Assembly: GCF_029335485.1 (NCBI RefSeq)
Contig: NZ_JARJLM010000234.1
Span: 1-40,998 of the forward strand
Length of the DNA: 40,998 nucleotides
Source of the DNA: Cupriavidus basilensis
GTDB lineage: Bacteria > Pseudomonadota > Gammaproteobacteria > Burkholderiales > Burkholderiaceae
Direction of reading: 5' to 3'
Part shown: positions 26,045 through 35,176 of the stretch, piece by piece
Layout: every line of letters starts with the position of its first letter
How positions within the stretch are numbered: position 1 is the first letter of the stretch
Made by a program: the position numbers and the translations under genes
Notes under the pieces: model-generated
Database searches by the model: none
Told to the model about the DNA's origin: nothing
What the model saw: only the letters and a program-made list of their open reading frames with translations

Positions 26045-26946
26045 AGCGGGTCTCGCGTATCGGGCGCTGCGGCGATGGTTTGCCGTTGTCCGTCAAGATG
26101 GCGGCGGGCGGCCTCCAGCACCGCCCGGCTGTCGATCCGGTTGGGATGAAACCAAGGGGCGAACCAGAACAGCCACGCCGGCAGCACGCGCGTGAATACG
26201 CCGGGATGTACGAACAGCCACCATTGAAGGCGCCCCCATTCGCGCCAGTTGGCGCGTTGCCTGTCACAGGCGGCAAGGCGATACATGAAATAGACCAGAT
26301 CGATCACGAAATACACCGATACGCCCAGCATCGCGCCGCAGCGAACCAGATACCTGCGCAACGGGTTGGATCCGATTGCCCTGAAGACATCGAACGCGAC
26401 GGCCTTGTGCTCGGTTTCCTCGATCGCGTGCCATTGCCAGATCGCGGCCATTTCCGGATGGGCGCCGTCGAGCATGTCGGGGTGGCGCAGCAACTGGTCG
26501 GCAAGGATGGCGGTATAGTGCTCGAGACACGCTGTCAGCGCCAGCCGCATGGCCGGCGAGGCAACCCGCAGGCTGTTCTGCTGGCGACGCCTGATCAGTG
26601 CCTCGAGCTCGTCGACGGGCGCGCCCTGGGCGGCCAGCCGCTGGTTGTAGAGCCGGTGCTCGCGGATATGGGTCGCTTCCTGGTGGATGAAGCCTGCAAC
26701 ATCGGCCGCAAGCGGCGTCCCGGCGGGTATCTCGCCGCGAAAGTGCTTCACGCTATCGATGAAGAACTTCTCGCCGAGTGGAAACATGATGGAGAAGGCA
26801 TCGAAAAAACGCGTGACATGGACCCAGCCCCGGTACCAGTAGCGCGGCACGGTGGCGTCGAGCGTAAAGCGCAGATCGCGGTGCGGGATGTCGGTGGGCG
26901 GCGTCACTGCGCCGGTAGCGCGCGAGCGCTTGCTGAAGAAGCTCAT
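26041..26946 (-). CDS. predicted metal-dependent hydrolase (PF10118-type)
   Basis: A 301-residue protein of the uncharacterised 'predicted metal-dependent hydrolase' family. Helical, with ligand-like motifs HQEATHIREHRLYN (about 95-108) and IEETEHKAVAFDVF (about 175-190), in a pattern reminiscent of ferritin-like di-iron or di-metal sites. The C-terminal third is hydrophobic and aromatic (RVLPAWLFWFAPWF), suggesting membrane contact. The ATG at 26946 (MSFFSKRSRATG) overlaps the stop of the acyltransferase gene upstream by four bases, and its own stop overlaps the hydrolase start, so all three are translationally coupled. The family often sits near fatty-acid genes; the reaction is unknown. 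Confidence 0.75.
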   Translation of the reverse strand: MSFFSKRSRATGAVTPPTDIPHRDLRFTLDATVPRYWYRGWVHVTRFFDAFSIMFPLGEKFFIDSVKHFRGEIPAGTPLAADVAGFIHQEATHIREHRLYNQRLAAQGAPVDELEALIRRRQQNSLRVASPAMRLALTACLEHYTAILADQLLRHPDMLDGAHPEMAAIWQWHAIEETEHKAVAFDVFRAIGSNPLRRYLVRCGAMLGVSVYFVIDLVYFMYRLAACDRQRANWREWGRLQWWLFVHPGVFTRVLPAWLFWFAPWFHPNRIDSRAVLEAARRHLDGQRQTIAAAPDTRDPL

Positions 26947-28163
26947 ATCGATCGGGTTGCCGGGCGCGTAAGCCGCTTGCCCCATTGCATGCCTGGTTGC
27001 TCCAGAAAGCGGTGCGAGAGTGTACCAACGAACAGGATCAGGACCACCGAGCCGAGGCCAGCCGCGGCCAGCCACGGCCCCGGGAGCGTTGCCGGACCGC
27101 CGGCGCGCCATAGCATTTCATGGATGACAAGCAGGACGGGAAGGTGGCAGAGATAGATCGAATAGGCACGCTCGCCGAGCCAGCCAAATACCGCCGACAG
27201 GCGGCTCATCCGCGCGGCGCCGCGATGGTCGCAGGCAGCCATCCAGACGAGGCCGGCAGCGCTGAGCGCGATGACGCCAATGGGATGGTGTGCCGAGATC
27301 AGCGGTGCGCATACGATGCCCACGTACAGCGCAAGCGTGACGGGCGCCACGAGCCCATGCCTGCGCATGATCGCCGCCACGCGCAGCGATGCCGTGCTCC
27401 GGCACAGCGCGTGCACCGCTACGCCAAGCACGAGCGCGTCGATGCGCAGGAACCAGCGCAGATCGAACGCATGGAATGGCAGCGCATTGAGCATCAATAC
27501 GCCCGCAAGCAAAACGATTGCCAGGGTGCGCAGCCGCATGACAAGCAATGCCGTGGCGAGCAGAGCGTAGAACTGCTCCTCGAGCGACAGGCTCCAGTAA
27601 CTGCCGGTCAGTTGCGGCAGTCCGCACCCCGCGGCCGTGCCGCTGGCGTGGCAATTGGCCCAGAACAGGTTGGCATAGCCGAACGCGCCGGCGATCGCAC
27701 CGCGCAACTCGGCTGCGGGCTGCAAATGGCCGAATGCGGCCAGGACAAAACCGAGCGCCACGCTGATCGCGAGCCATGTCCAGGCGGCGGGCAGCAGCCG
27801 GCATAGCCGCCGGATCCAGAATGCACGCCACATCGCACCATCGATGCGATCGGCAGCGCCGCCGGCCAGCAAGGAGCGGCTGATCACGAAGCCCGATATG
27901 GCGAAGAAAAGGTCGACACCACCCCAGAGCGACAGGCTCCCGACCGCGACTCCGGCCTGGGGAAATGCCATCGCGTAATGCTGCATCAGCACCAGCGTGA
28001 TCGCGATGCCCCGCAATGCCTGAATGCCCGGCAACCTTGGCAAGGCCACCGCGCAACGCGATCCGGCTGCCAGTTCCGGCTCGTGCCGCGGCGCCGCCGG
28101 AGCGCTTCCCAGCCCGCGCCGATTGGATGAAACAGATGTATCCGATGTATCCTTCGCGTACAT
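26943..28163 (-). CDS. acyltransferase family 3 (OafA/YrhL-like) membrane protein
   Basis: A 406-residue inner-membrane O-acyltransferase with about ten hydrophobic segments. The family signatures are LRGIAITLVLMQHYAM (catalytic His), GVDLFFAISGFVISRSLL, FWIRRLCRLLPA and GSYWSLSLEEQFYALLA. These proteins transfer acetyl or longer acyl groups to sugars, lipids or polyketide/peptide products. I start at the ATG at 28163; AGGAG stands 12 bases before it, and an adjacent in-frame TTG at 28166 is an alternative. It is the first gene of the three-gene minus-strand operon and diverges from the desaturase gene only 34 bases away. Confidence 0.87.
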   Translation of the reverse strand: MYAKDTSDTSVSSNRRGLGSAPAAPRHEPELAAGSRCAVALPRLPGIQALRGIAITLVLMQHYAMAFPQAGVAVGSLSLWGGVDLFFAISGFVISRSLLAGGAADRIDGAMWRAFWIRRLCRLLPAAWTWLAISVALGFVLAAFGHLQPAAELRGAIAGAFGYANLFWANCHASGTAAGCGLPQLTGSYWSLSLEEQFYALLATALLVMRLRTLAIVLLAGVLMLNALPFHAFDLRWFLRIDALVLGVAVHALCRSTASLRVAAIMRRHGLVAPVTLALYVGIVCAPLISAHHPIGVIALSAAGLVWMAACDHRGAARMSRLSAVFGWLGERAYSIYLCHLPVLLVIHEMLWRAGGPATLPGPWLAAAGLGSVVLILFVGTLSHRFLEQPGMQWGKRLTRPATRSI

Positions 28164-28197
28164 CAAGCCGCCTATCTCCTGTACGCCCACACCCTAT

Positions 28198-29121
28198 ATG
28201 CAAGACAGCGCCGCGCAATCGCACCGTTTCGACCTGGCTAACCTCATTGTGCTGGCCCTGCAGACCGCAGGATGGGCCGGGACGCTCACGTGGTTGTCCA
28301 ATACCGGCGCGGGTCCGCTGAAATGGCTGATCCTGATCCCGTTCTGCCTGCTCATGCAGGGCGTATTCTCGATGATGCACGAGACTTTTCACGGCTTCGG
28401 GCATCGTCGGAAAAACGCAAATTATACGATGATGTGGTGGGCTTCCACGATGTTTGGCGCCTCTGCCACGCTGATTCACATCAATCACCTCGGACACCAC
28501 GTACGTAACCGTACGCGTGCCGAGCGGGCCGACTTCGCAAGTCCCGGCGAATCGCTGCTGCGCAAGCGGCTCGAGTACTACGCGGCGATTCTCGGCGGCA
28601 TCTGGCTCGGCGGATTCATCGGCAGCATCGTGCTGGCGTTGCTGCCGGCCGGCGTCGCGAGCCACTGGTCCAGGCGCGGCGACGACAATACCTACGCTGC
28701 TGCGTTCAAGGATTTTTCCTTGCGCGATTTCCGGCGCATCCGCGTCGAAGTGATAGCCGGCGCTGCTGCGTGGTTGCTGGCGGGCGGGCTCCTCGACTGG
28801 AAGCCGCTGGTGGTGGCGATCGCCTATGCGGCATTCGCCTTTTCGTGGTCATCGCTGCAATGGGTCTATCACATGCGCACGCCGCTCGACGCGGTCGAGG
28901 GTACCTACAATATGCGCGCACCGTTCCTCGTGCGCTGGGCATTCCTGAACTTCAACTACAACCTGACGCACCACCGGCGGCCGGCGCTGCGCTGGCAGCA
29001 GTTGCATAGCGCGTCGAACGCGGCCGAAACGCGCCCGCTCTGGTTCGGCTGGCTGCAGATATTCCTGCCGCCGCAACCGCTGCCGGACGATCTTGCGCAA
29101 CTCGACAAGACCTACTTCTGA
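28198..29121 (+). CDS. membrane fatty-acid desaturase/hydroxylase
   Basis: A 307-residue di-iron membrane enzyme with histidine boxes HETFH (61-65), HLGHH (97-101) and LTHHRRPALRW near 265, in a hydrophobic frame of about four spans. The third box lacks the HxxHH form and is NLTHHR, as in some carotenoid and aldehyde-type desaturases, so regiochemistry cannot be guessed. The ATG at 28198 has no ribosome binding site and could belong to a nearly leaderless message; in-frame codons upstream encode no family sequence. Its stop overlaps the GH3 gene start (TGATG), so desaturation and amide formation are probably linked steps. Confidence 0.85.
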   Translation: MQDSAAQSHRFDLANLIVLALQTAGWAGTLTWLSNTGAGPLKWLILIPFCLLMQGVFSMMHETFHGFGHRRKNANYTMMWWASTMFGASATLIHINHLGHHVRNRTRAERADFASPGESLLRKRLEYYAAILGGIWLGGFIGSIVLALLPAGVASHWSRRGDDNTYAAAFKDFSLRDFRRIRVEVIAGAAAWLLAGGLLDWKPLVVAIAYAAFAFSWSSLQWVYHMRTPLDAVEGTYNMRAPFLVRWAFLNFNYNLTHHRRPALRWQQLHSASNAAETRPLWFGWLQIFLPPQPLPDDLAQLDKTYF

Positions 29122-30707
29122 TGCGCCCGGACCCAAACGACACGCAAGCGGCATGGCGGACGTTCTCCGCTGCCGCGCAACCCGCGCTCGACAGGTGGCA
29201 GGCCGCGCTCGAAGCCCCGGCCGCAACCCAGGAACGGGTGCTGGCGCGGCTGCTGGCGGACAACCGCGAGTCGGCGTTCGGGCGCGCGCATGGCTTTGCC
29301 CGAATCGCCGGCCCCGCGCAGTTTCGCGAGCGCGTCCCGGTTCACTCCCATGCCGGGCTGCTGCCATGGATCGATCGGGCCCTGCGCGAATCGCAGCCGG
29401 TGCTGACCGTGCAGCCTCCGCGCTTCTTCGAGCGCACGAGCGGCAACGGCGCACAGCAGAAACTGATTCCATATACACCGGACTTCCTCGGCGCGATGCA
29501 ACGCGCACTGACGATCTGGCTGGCGGACCTGTATCGCCAGTTGCCGGAGATCGGCGCGGGACGCGCCTACTGGTCGATGTCGCCGCCCTTGCAGGCGCCG
29601 TGCCATGCGCCCAACGGCATCCCGATCGGTTCGGCAAGCGACCTGGACTATCTCGCCGGCAGCCCGGTCGCCGGGCTCGCGCCGACGCTGGTCGTCCCGC
29701 CGCTCGCCAACGACGCATCCGCCTGGCGCAGGCAGACGCTGCTCGCGCTGCTGGCCGCGGACGATCTGGCATTCGTTAGCGTATGGAGCCCGACCTTCCT
29801 GACCAGCCTGCTGCGCCCATTGTTCGATGCCGGCGATCCGGCGCATGCCGGGACGCTTGCGTGGCTCGACACGGCCCTGCCCGCTCCGCGCCAGGCCGCG
29901 CTGCGGCGGGCGCTGGCTGCCGGAACCTGCGACGCCCTGTGGCCGCGGCTCGCCGCGGTGAGCTGCTGGATGGATGGCCCCAGCCAGACCTACGCGGCGC
30001 ACCTGCGCGAGCGCTTCCCGCATGTACGCTGGCTGCCCAAGGGCCTGTTCGCGACGGAGGGGGTGGTCAGCCTGCCGTTTGGCCATGGCGAGGGCTGTCC
30101 GCTCGCTATCGAAAGCCATTTCCTGGAATTCCTGCTCGACGACGGCAGCGTGTGCGATGCCGCCGCATTGCGGCCGGGCGATACCGCGCAGGTCATCCTG
30201 ACCACCGGCGGCGGCCTGTACCGCTATGCGCTGGAGGACCGCGTGCGCGTCACCGCGCTGGCAGGCCGCACGCCGCGCATCGGATTCGTCGGGCGAGCGG
30301 GAGCGCACAGCGACCTGGCCGGCGAGAAGCTGGACGAGGACACACTGGGCGCCGTGCTGGCGGCGACCGTCGACGCGCGCGACCATGCGTGTCTGGTGCC
30401 GTGTGCGTCGGCCGAGCCGCCGCACTACGTGCTGCTGGTCGCCAGTGCCGGACAGCGCGACGCCGAAGCGCTGCGCGCATCGGTCGAAGCTGCGCTGACG
30501 CGCTCGTTCCACTACGCGCACGCGCGCCGTCTATGCCAGTTGGGACCGCTGCGCGTGCGCCTGCTCGCCGGACCGCCTGCACGGCTTGCCGACGCGCTCC
30601 AGCAAGCGGCCGAGCAGACCGGCATCCGCGCGGGCGACGTGAAGCCCCGTATACTCATCAATCGACTTGCCACCGCGAATGCCCTCCTCGCCCTCACCGA
30701 CGCCTGA
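29121..30707 (+). CDS. GH3-family acyl-acid amido synthetase
   Basis: A 528-residue member of the GH3 (auxin-responsive GH3) branch of the adenylate-forming enzymes, which activate a carboxylic acid with ATP and join it to an amino acid or amine. Motif 1, FFERTSGNGAQQKLIPYT, is at about 102-119. The second nucleotide region LFATEGVVSLPFG is near 310. The third, GLYRYALEDRVRV, is near 365, with Asp matching the GH3 YRYRxGD motif shifted to ED. FVGRAGAHSDLAGEKLDED near 390 opens the C-terminal lid. GH3 proteins are best known from plants; bacterial copies are scarce and few have known substrates. It overlaps the desaturase gene by one base and is followed after four bases by the Rieske gene. 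Confidence 0.9.
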   Translation: MRPDPNDTQAAWRTFSAAAQPALDRWQAALEAPAATQERVLARLLADNRESAFGRAHGFARIAGPAQFRERVPVHSHAGLLPWIDRALRESQPVLTVQPPRFFERTSGNGAQQKLIPYTPDFLGAMQRALTIWLADLYRQLPEIGAGRAYWSMSPPLQAPCHAPNGIPIGSASDLDYLAGSPVAGLAPTLVVPPLANDASAWRRQTLLALLAADDLAFVSVWSPTFLTSLLRPLFDAGDPAHAGTLAWLDTALPAPRQAALRRALAAGTCDALWPRLAAVSCWMDGPSQTYAAHLRERFPHVRWLPKGLFATEGVVSLPFGHGEGCPLAIESHFLEFLLDDGSVCDAAALRPGDTAQVILTTGGGLYRYALEDRVRVTALAGRTPRIGFVGRAGAHSDLAGEKLDEDTLGAVLAATVDARDHACLVPCASAEPPHYVLLVASAGQRDAEALRASVEAALTRSFHYAHARRLCQLGPLRVRLLAGPPARLADALQQAAEQTGIRAGDVKPRILINRLATANALLALTDA

Positions 30708-30711
30708 CATC

Positions 30712-31839
30712 ATGTCGAATCCAGGCCGCGAAACGGACCATATGGCCGCCTGCCGGCCCGCCGCCGCTGCCGCTGCCGCTGAAGAACCCCGCGACGGGTT
30801 GCACGAGCAATGGTTCGTCGCCTGCACGAAAAGCGAGTTGCGGCCGGACAAGCCGCTCGGTGTGAAGATCCTCGGCCTTGGCATTGTCCTGTTTCGTCAG
30901 CGCAACGGCGACGTAACCGCGCTCATCGACCAGTGCGTGCATCGCGGCACGCGCCTGTCCGCCGGCAAGCTTGCGGACGATTGCCTCGTATGCCCATATC
31001 ATGGCTGGCGCTACGATGCGCAGGGCCGTGTCGTGCATATCCCCACCATCGACGGCGTGCAGCCCGGGCCCACGCCGGCCGACTATCCGTTCCGCCAGAG
31101 GCAGCTCTCCGTGCGCGAGCAGGATGGCTTGATCTGGGTGTATCCCGGTACCGGCGACGCATCCGCAAGGCAGGCATTCCGCATGCCGTTCCATGCGGAC
31201 CAGCAGTGGCAATCGTATTTCATGGTGAACAGTTTCGATGGCGACATCGGCATGCTGGCGCAGAACTTCATGGACGTGCCGCATACGGTCTTCGTGCACG
31301 ACGGCATCTTCCGCTCGAGCCGTGGCAGCGCGATGGAAGCAACGGTGGCATTGAAGGCGGAAAGCGTCGAGGTCACCTATCACGATGAACACGACAAGAT
31401 CGGCATGATGGAATGGCTCACCAATCCGCGCCGCGAGCCGCTGGTCCATACCGACCGCTTCTTTGCGCCCAATGTCACTCGCTGCGACTATCTCTGGGGC
31501 AGCCAGTCGGGCTTTCTGATCGTCAGCCAGATCACGCCGATCGACGCGCGGCGCTCGCGTGTCTATACCTACATCGCGTACCGCTTCGCGCTACCGCGCT
31601 GGCTGCTGCGCGCGCTGCGGCCACTTCTCCATCTCTACACGCACGTAGTGATCCAGCAGGATGTGCGGATCATGCGGGCACACCGGCAAGGACTCGATAA
31701 CGCGCCTGGCTTCAAGCCACACAACGTGCGCGCCGACGTGGTGCATGTGGGAATCGAGCGCTTGCTGGCCGCCATCCGGCAAGGAGAAGCACTGCCCGAA
31801 GCGGAGCGCGGCGAGAAGCTGATGCGTTTCGAGCTTTAG
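30712..31839 (+). CDS. Rieske-type non-haem iron oxygenase (alpha subunit-like)
   Basis: A 375-residue oxygenase component. The Rieske cluster motif is CVHRG (C-x-H) and, 17 residues on, CPYHGW (about 81 and 101). The mononuclear iron site is NFMDVPHTVFVHDG (Asp, His, His; about 183-196), with the bridging Asp of the D-x2-H-x4-H pattern. Overall length and layout match the VanA/DdmC and pheophorbide-oxygenase-like single-component class. Such enzymes hydroxylate, demethylate or desaturate. No dedicated ferredoxin or reductase gene is in the window, so electron supply must come from elsewhere. The ATG at 30712 lies four bases after the GH3 stop, in the same operon. Confidence 0.92.
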   Translation: MSNPGRETDHMAACRPAAAAAAAEEPRDGLHEQWFVACTKSELRPDKPLGVKILGLGIVLFRQRNGDVTALIDQCVHRGTRLSAGKLADDCLVCPYHGWRYDAQGRVVHIPTIDGVQPGPTPADYPFRQRQLSVREQDGLIWVYPGTGDASARQAFRMPFHADQQWQSYFMVNSFDGDIGMLAQNFMDVPHTVFVHDGIFRSSRGSAMEATVALKAESVEVTYHDEHDKIGMMEWLTNPRREPLVHTDRFFAPNVTRCDYLWGSQSGFLIVSQITPIDARRSRVYTYIAYRFALPRWLLRALRPLLHLYTHVVIQQDVRIMRAHRQGLDNAPGFKPHNVRADVVHVGIERLLAAIRQGEALPEAERGEKLMRFEL

Positions 31840-31980
31840 AGGCTGTTTCAGGCTGGAGCGAAGCGGTGGTGGGTAGGTGCGCGCCCGCAAGCGGTACAAG
31901 TGGTACGGCAAGGCCGCGCAACGACGCCAGTATCCTTTTGAGCTGACCTCTGAAGGCGACTTGGGGACCTTGCCCGAGTC

Positions 31981-32904
31981 TCAGCCTCCCGGCCTGGATG
32001 CGTGAAGACGGCTGACCAGATGCCGATGCACCGCAGGCAGATGCTCAAGTGCGAGCGCCGGGTACACGTGATGGACCTGATGAAAGCCGATGTTGCGCGG
32101 AAACAGGACCAGTTTCCCCAGCCACCCGAAATGCCAGGTATGGGTCATCGCCCATACCCCTTCCTGGGAGCGCTCGCCGCTCACCACGTGATCATGCTCG
32201 ATCAGCACGCGATTCGCATTCATGATGCCGCCCAGGATCCACGGCAGCCCGTAATACGCGAAAAACGGCAGCTGCCAGTGCACCACGACCGCAATCGCGA
32301 ACAGATAAGCCGCGCAATGCGGCAGATCGTTGCGCGCGCACGCAATGATCTCGGGATGATGACGCAGGTCGCGTTTAGCGCGTTCCTGCAGGAAGCCACG
32401 CGCATACCATGGACGAAACGCCGGCCAGGCCAGCGCGAGCGGCGCGGTCAGCGCGCGCAATGGCCACCAGATGGGCAACAGGGCCCCGCGCAGCATCATC
32501 GCGCGCTTGATCCAGCCGCCGCGCGCGGCAAGGCGATGCAGGTACGGGTCTTCAGGCGTGCAGACCGCGCGGTGATGGCGCAGATGGTGATAGCGCATCG
32601 CGGCGATCGTCGAACCGATCGGCCAGCCGGCCAGCACTTCGACGATGGCAAGCGGCATGGTCCTGCGGCGCGACGGCAGGTGGCAGGCATCGTGCAGGAT
32701 CACGCCGAGCGCCTGCAGGCGTCCCGCGATCAGCAGCACACCCGCGACATACACGACCGGATCGCGGATCAGTGCCATCGCCGTCCAGCACAGCGCGATG
32801 ACAAGCCAGTCGGTGCACGCATAGCGCACGAGCCGCCACGGCCTGGCGGATGTGGCAAACGGAAGGACCCGGCACAGTTCTGCGGGCGTGGGAAATACGG
32901 ACAT
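31981..32904 (-). CDS. membrane fatty-acid desaturase/hydroxylase, third of the cluster
   Basis: A 307-residue membrane di-iron enzyme. Histidine boxes HDACH (71-75), YHHLRHHR (105-112) and GFHQVHHVYP (about 280) are complete, along with VLIEHDHVVSG, typical of DesA-type desaturases. It is only distantly similar to the other two desaturases of the cluster, so it is not a recent duplicate. The start is uncertain: I use the ATG at 32904 (MSVFPTPAELCRVLPF), and the ATG at 32931 is possible; neither has a clear ribosome binding site. It converges on the Rieske gene with a 141-base gap that shows no gene I can support. Confidence 0.85.
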   Translation of the reverse strand: MSVFPTPAELCRVLPFATSARPWRLVRYACTDWLVIALCWTAMALIRDPVVYVAGVLLIAGRLQALGVILHDACHLPSRRRTMPLAIVEVLAGWPIGSTIAAMRYHHLRHHRAVCTPEDPYLHRLAARGGWIKRAMMLRGALLPIWWPLRALTAPLALAWPAFRPWYARGFLQERAKRDLRHHPEIIACARNDLPHCAAYLFAIAVVVHWQLPFFAYYGLPWILGGIMNANRVLIEHDHVVSGERSQEGVWAMTHTWHFGWLGKLVLFPRNIGFHQVHHVYPALALEHLPAVHRHLVSRLHASRPGG

Positions 32905-33033
32905 AGCGGATATTCGGTTGGTGGCGGACATAGGCGGCCATGCGCGGCGAGTGCACATGGTAGCCGGAGTTGCGCCGCACCGGTGCAATTGGACGCGGTG
33001 GCGTCTCCGCAGGACGCCTTCGGCAAGCCGGGC

Positions 33034-34980
33034 CTACCCTCCCGTTTTCAGCATCCGCCACAGCGTGGTGCGTCCGATCCCCAGTTGCCTGCTGGCCTCG
33101 GCGCGGTTGCCGCCGGCTTGTTCGAGCGCGCGCAGTACGTCGGCCCGTGTCGGCGCTGGCCGCTGCGCATCTTTGCCGCCTGTCGGCGGCTGGTGACGCA
33201 TTCGCTCGAACTCCGGAAAGACCGCGCGAATCTCCTGCACGGACCCGGCCTGCGGATCAGCAAGGTAGATCGCCGCGCGGGTCAGCAGGTTCTCCAGTTC
33301 GCGCACGTTGCCCGGCCATGCATAGCCGTGGAACAGTGGTGCCAGCAGTTCCAGCACGCGTGCCATGATTCCGTCCGGCAGGCCATATTGCGCGATGCTC
33401 CGCTTTGCCAGGCGATGCGCCAGTTCGGGGATGTCGCCGCGCCGTTCGCGCAGTGCCGGAAGTTCGATCTGCAGCAGGTTCAGCCGGAAGTAGAGGTCTG
33501 CGCGAAACTGGCCTTTTGCCACCAGCCCGTGCAGGTCCCGGTGCGTAGCCGCGATGACACGGACATCGACCGGCGTGGCGCGTCCCGAGCCGAGCTTCAT
33601 CACCTCGCGCTCCTGCAATACACGCAACAGCCGGCTTTGCAGGGCCGCAGGCATCTCGCCGATTTCATCGAGGAAAATCGTCCCGGTGTGGGCGGTCTCG
33701 AACAAGCCTGGCCTGCCCCCGCGCCGCGCGCCCGTGAACGCGCCCTCCTCATGCCCGAACAATTCGCTCTCGATCAAGCCTTCCGGCAAGGCCGCGCAAT
33801 TGAAGGCGACGAAGGGGTTGCCGCGGCGCCCGCTCGCATTGTGGATGCCCTGCGCGACTAGTTCCTTGCCGGTCCCGCTCTCGCCCGTCAGCAGTATGGT
33901 CGCGTCGTGCGCCGCGCCGGCACGCGCGAGGCGCCGCACCCTCTCCAGCGCTGCGGAGCTGCCCGTCAGGTCATCCAGGCCGTGCCGCGCAACCAGGTGC
34001 GTCGGACGCTGGGTGGTCCGTAGCGACCGGTCGATCCGCTGCGCGGCCTGCGCGTCCTGCACCGTCACCACCGAGCCGGTGCGCAGGCCATGTTCGACGA
34101 TGGGCAGGCAGGCCACGATCAGCGCGCGCCCGCCGATGCGCGCGATCCGTTCTTCGAGCGGGCCTTCGGTGCTGATGGATTCGCGCAGAAAGGGCCCCAC
34201 CGCTGCCGTCAGCTGGCTCGGGATATCCTTGTCGCCCGCCAGGCCCAGCAGGCCGACCATGGCGGGATTGACGGCTTCGAGCTGTCCGGCGTCGTCGAAC
34301 GCGGCCACGCCATCGCGCAGATGCGCCACGATGGTGTTCAGGCGCACGCGCTTCGACTCCTTGTGCCGGCTGACCCTTGCCAGCTCGATGGAGCGTTCGA
34401 AGGCCTCCTCTACCGCCCCGAGGGAGTACAGGAACACGCTTCCGAGGCCCGCCTGCTGCGCAAAGTCGCACGCCATGCCCGGTCCGATGATGACCGTGCA
34501 ACCCTCTCCGGCAAGCGATTCGACTGCGGTCCGTACCTCGTCGATCGAGCGGTAGGCGCGCTGGAGGAGATCCACCTTCAGCCAGGCCCTCAAGTCGTCG
34601 AGTTCCTGCGAAGCCGTCTCATGCAGGATGAGCCCGATCCGTTCTCCCGGCCAGGCCGAAGCGGCTTGCGCGATCGCGCTGAGCACGTCGAAGCCGTTCA
34701 CCTTGACCATCACCACCGGCACGCTCAGGTGATCGCGCAGATAGGCGCCGTTCGAGCCCGCAGCGAGCACGACATCCACGGTGCCCGCGTCGACGTATGC
34801 CTGCAGGGCGGCGACCGCGGCGCCGTACCCTTCCCGCACCGCAAGAATCTTCGCACGGTCGCCATAGCGCGGCGCCACGGTCTCGCACAAGGCCTGCAGG
34901 CGGCTGATGCTGACCAGGGCGATGCCGGGCCGATGCGCGTCGTGCCTCGAAACGGAAGTGAATTGGGAAAGCGTCTGCAC
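33034..34980 (-). CDS. sigma-54-dependent activator with PrpR-type N-terminal sensor
   Basis: A regulator of about 648 residues. The N-terminal 190 residues match the PrpR_N sensor domain ([20 protein letters not shown], later [18 protein letters not shown] and [14 protein letters not shown]), followed by a PAS-like segment ([20 protein letters not shown]). The AAA+ domain has Walker A GESGTGKE, the sigma-54 contact loop GAFTGA, and FLDEIGEM. The C-terminus is a Fis-type helix-turn-helix ([17 protein letters not shown]). I prefer the GTG at 34980, nine bases after GGAGG; the ATG at 34989 abuts that GGAGG. It diverges from the lyase gene, and the intervening palindrome and -24/-12 promoter make that gene its likely target. 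Confidence 0.92.
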   Translation of the reverse strand: MQTLSQFTSVSRHDAHRPGIALVSISRLQALCETVAPRYGDRAKILAVREGYGAAVAALQAYVDAGTVDVVLAAGSNGAYLRDHLSVPVVMVKVNGFDVLSAIAQAASAWPGERIGLILHETASQELDDLRAWLKVDLLQRAYRSIDEVRTAVESLAGEGCTVIIGPGMACDFAQQAGLGSVFLYSLGAVEEAFERSIELARVSRHKESKRVRLNTIVAHLRDGVAAFDDAGQLEAVNPAMVGLLGLAGDKDIPSQLTAAVGPFLRESISTEGPLEERIARIGGRALIVACLPIVEHGLRTGSVVTVQDAQAAQRIDRSLRTTQRPTHLVARHGLDDLTGSSAALERVRRLARAGAAHDATILLTGESGTGKELVAQGIHNASGRRGNPFVAFNCAALPEGLIESELFGHEEGAFTGARRGGRPGLFETAHTGTIFLDEIGEMPAALQSRLLRVLQEREVMKLGSGRATPVDVRVIAATHRDLHGLVAKGQFRADLYFRLNLLQIELPALRERRGDIPELAHRLAKRSIAQYGLPDGIMARVLELLAPLFHGYAWPGNVRELENLLTRAAIYLADPQAGSVQEIRAVFPEFERMRHQPPTGGKDAQRPAPTRADVLRALEQAGGNRAEASRQLGIGRTTLWRMLKTGG

Positions 34981-35004
34981 GAAAGGCATCCTCCAGCTGG
35001 ACAA

Positions 35005-35028
35005 TGAAACGTTTCTCGAAACGTTTCA
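35005..35028. promoter_or_regulatory. doubled palindrome, likely activator binding site
   Basis: Two copies of the self-complementary decamer GAAACGTTTC (35006-35015 and 35018-35027) are separated by TC, and the block is itself flanked by T and A in mirror order. It lies 90 bases before the -24 element at 35119, a normal distance for a sigma-54 enhancer-binding protein, and also just upstream of the activator's own start, which would allow self-control. Confidence 0.75.
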
Positions 35029-35118
35029 AAAAAATAATGGAACATTGTCGCATGGATCAATCGTCGATAAACCGGCATAAGCTATTGATTTATCTTGGAA
35101 TATGAAGAACCTGGCCAC

Positions 35119-35134
35119 TGGCACGGATTGTGCT
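35119..35134 (+). promoter_or_regulatory. sigma-54 (-24/-12) promoter of the lyase gene
   Basis: TGGCACG-GATT-GTGCT matches the consensus TGGCACG-N4-TTGCA except for the first base of the -12 box. GG and GC have the required 10-base spacing. It lies 43 bases before the ATG at 35177, downstream of the doubled palindrome and next to a sigma-54 activator gene. Confidence 0.85.
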
Positions 35135-35176
35135 GAAAGAGCATTTCCTTAATTCAGAGTCCGGGGGCAAATTGCC

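Noticed and set aside
31877-32005. Possible 42-codon GTG-started gene (begins MRARKRYKWYGKAAQRRQYP)
   Set aside because: No good ribosome binding site, overlaps the desaturase end on the other strand, and no family recognised; could be a relic, but I cannot support it.
21734-32904. Interpretation as a polyyne (caryoynencin/cepacin-type) cluster because of the several desaturases
   Set aside because: Polyyne clusters carry a fatty acyl-AMP ligase, an ACP, a thioesterase and rubredoxin; none is present, while GH3, Rieske, GNAT and PAP2 genes are foreign to that type.
32002-33861. Long plus-strand frame (619 codons) opposite the third desaturase and the sigma-54 activator
   Set aside because: No motifs, and it runs antisense to two well-supported genes.
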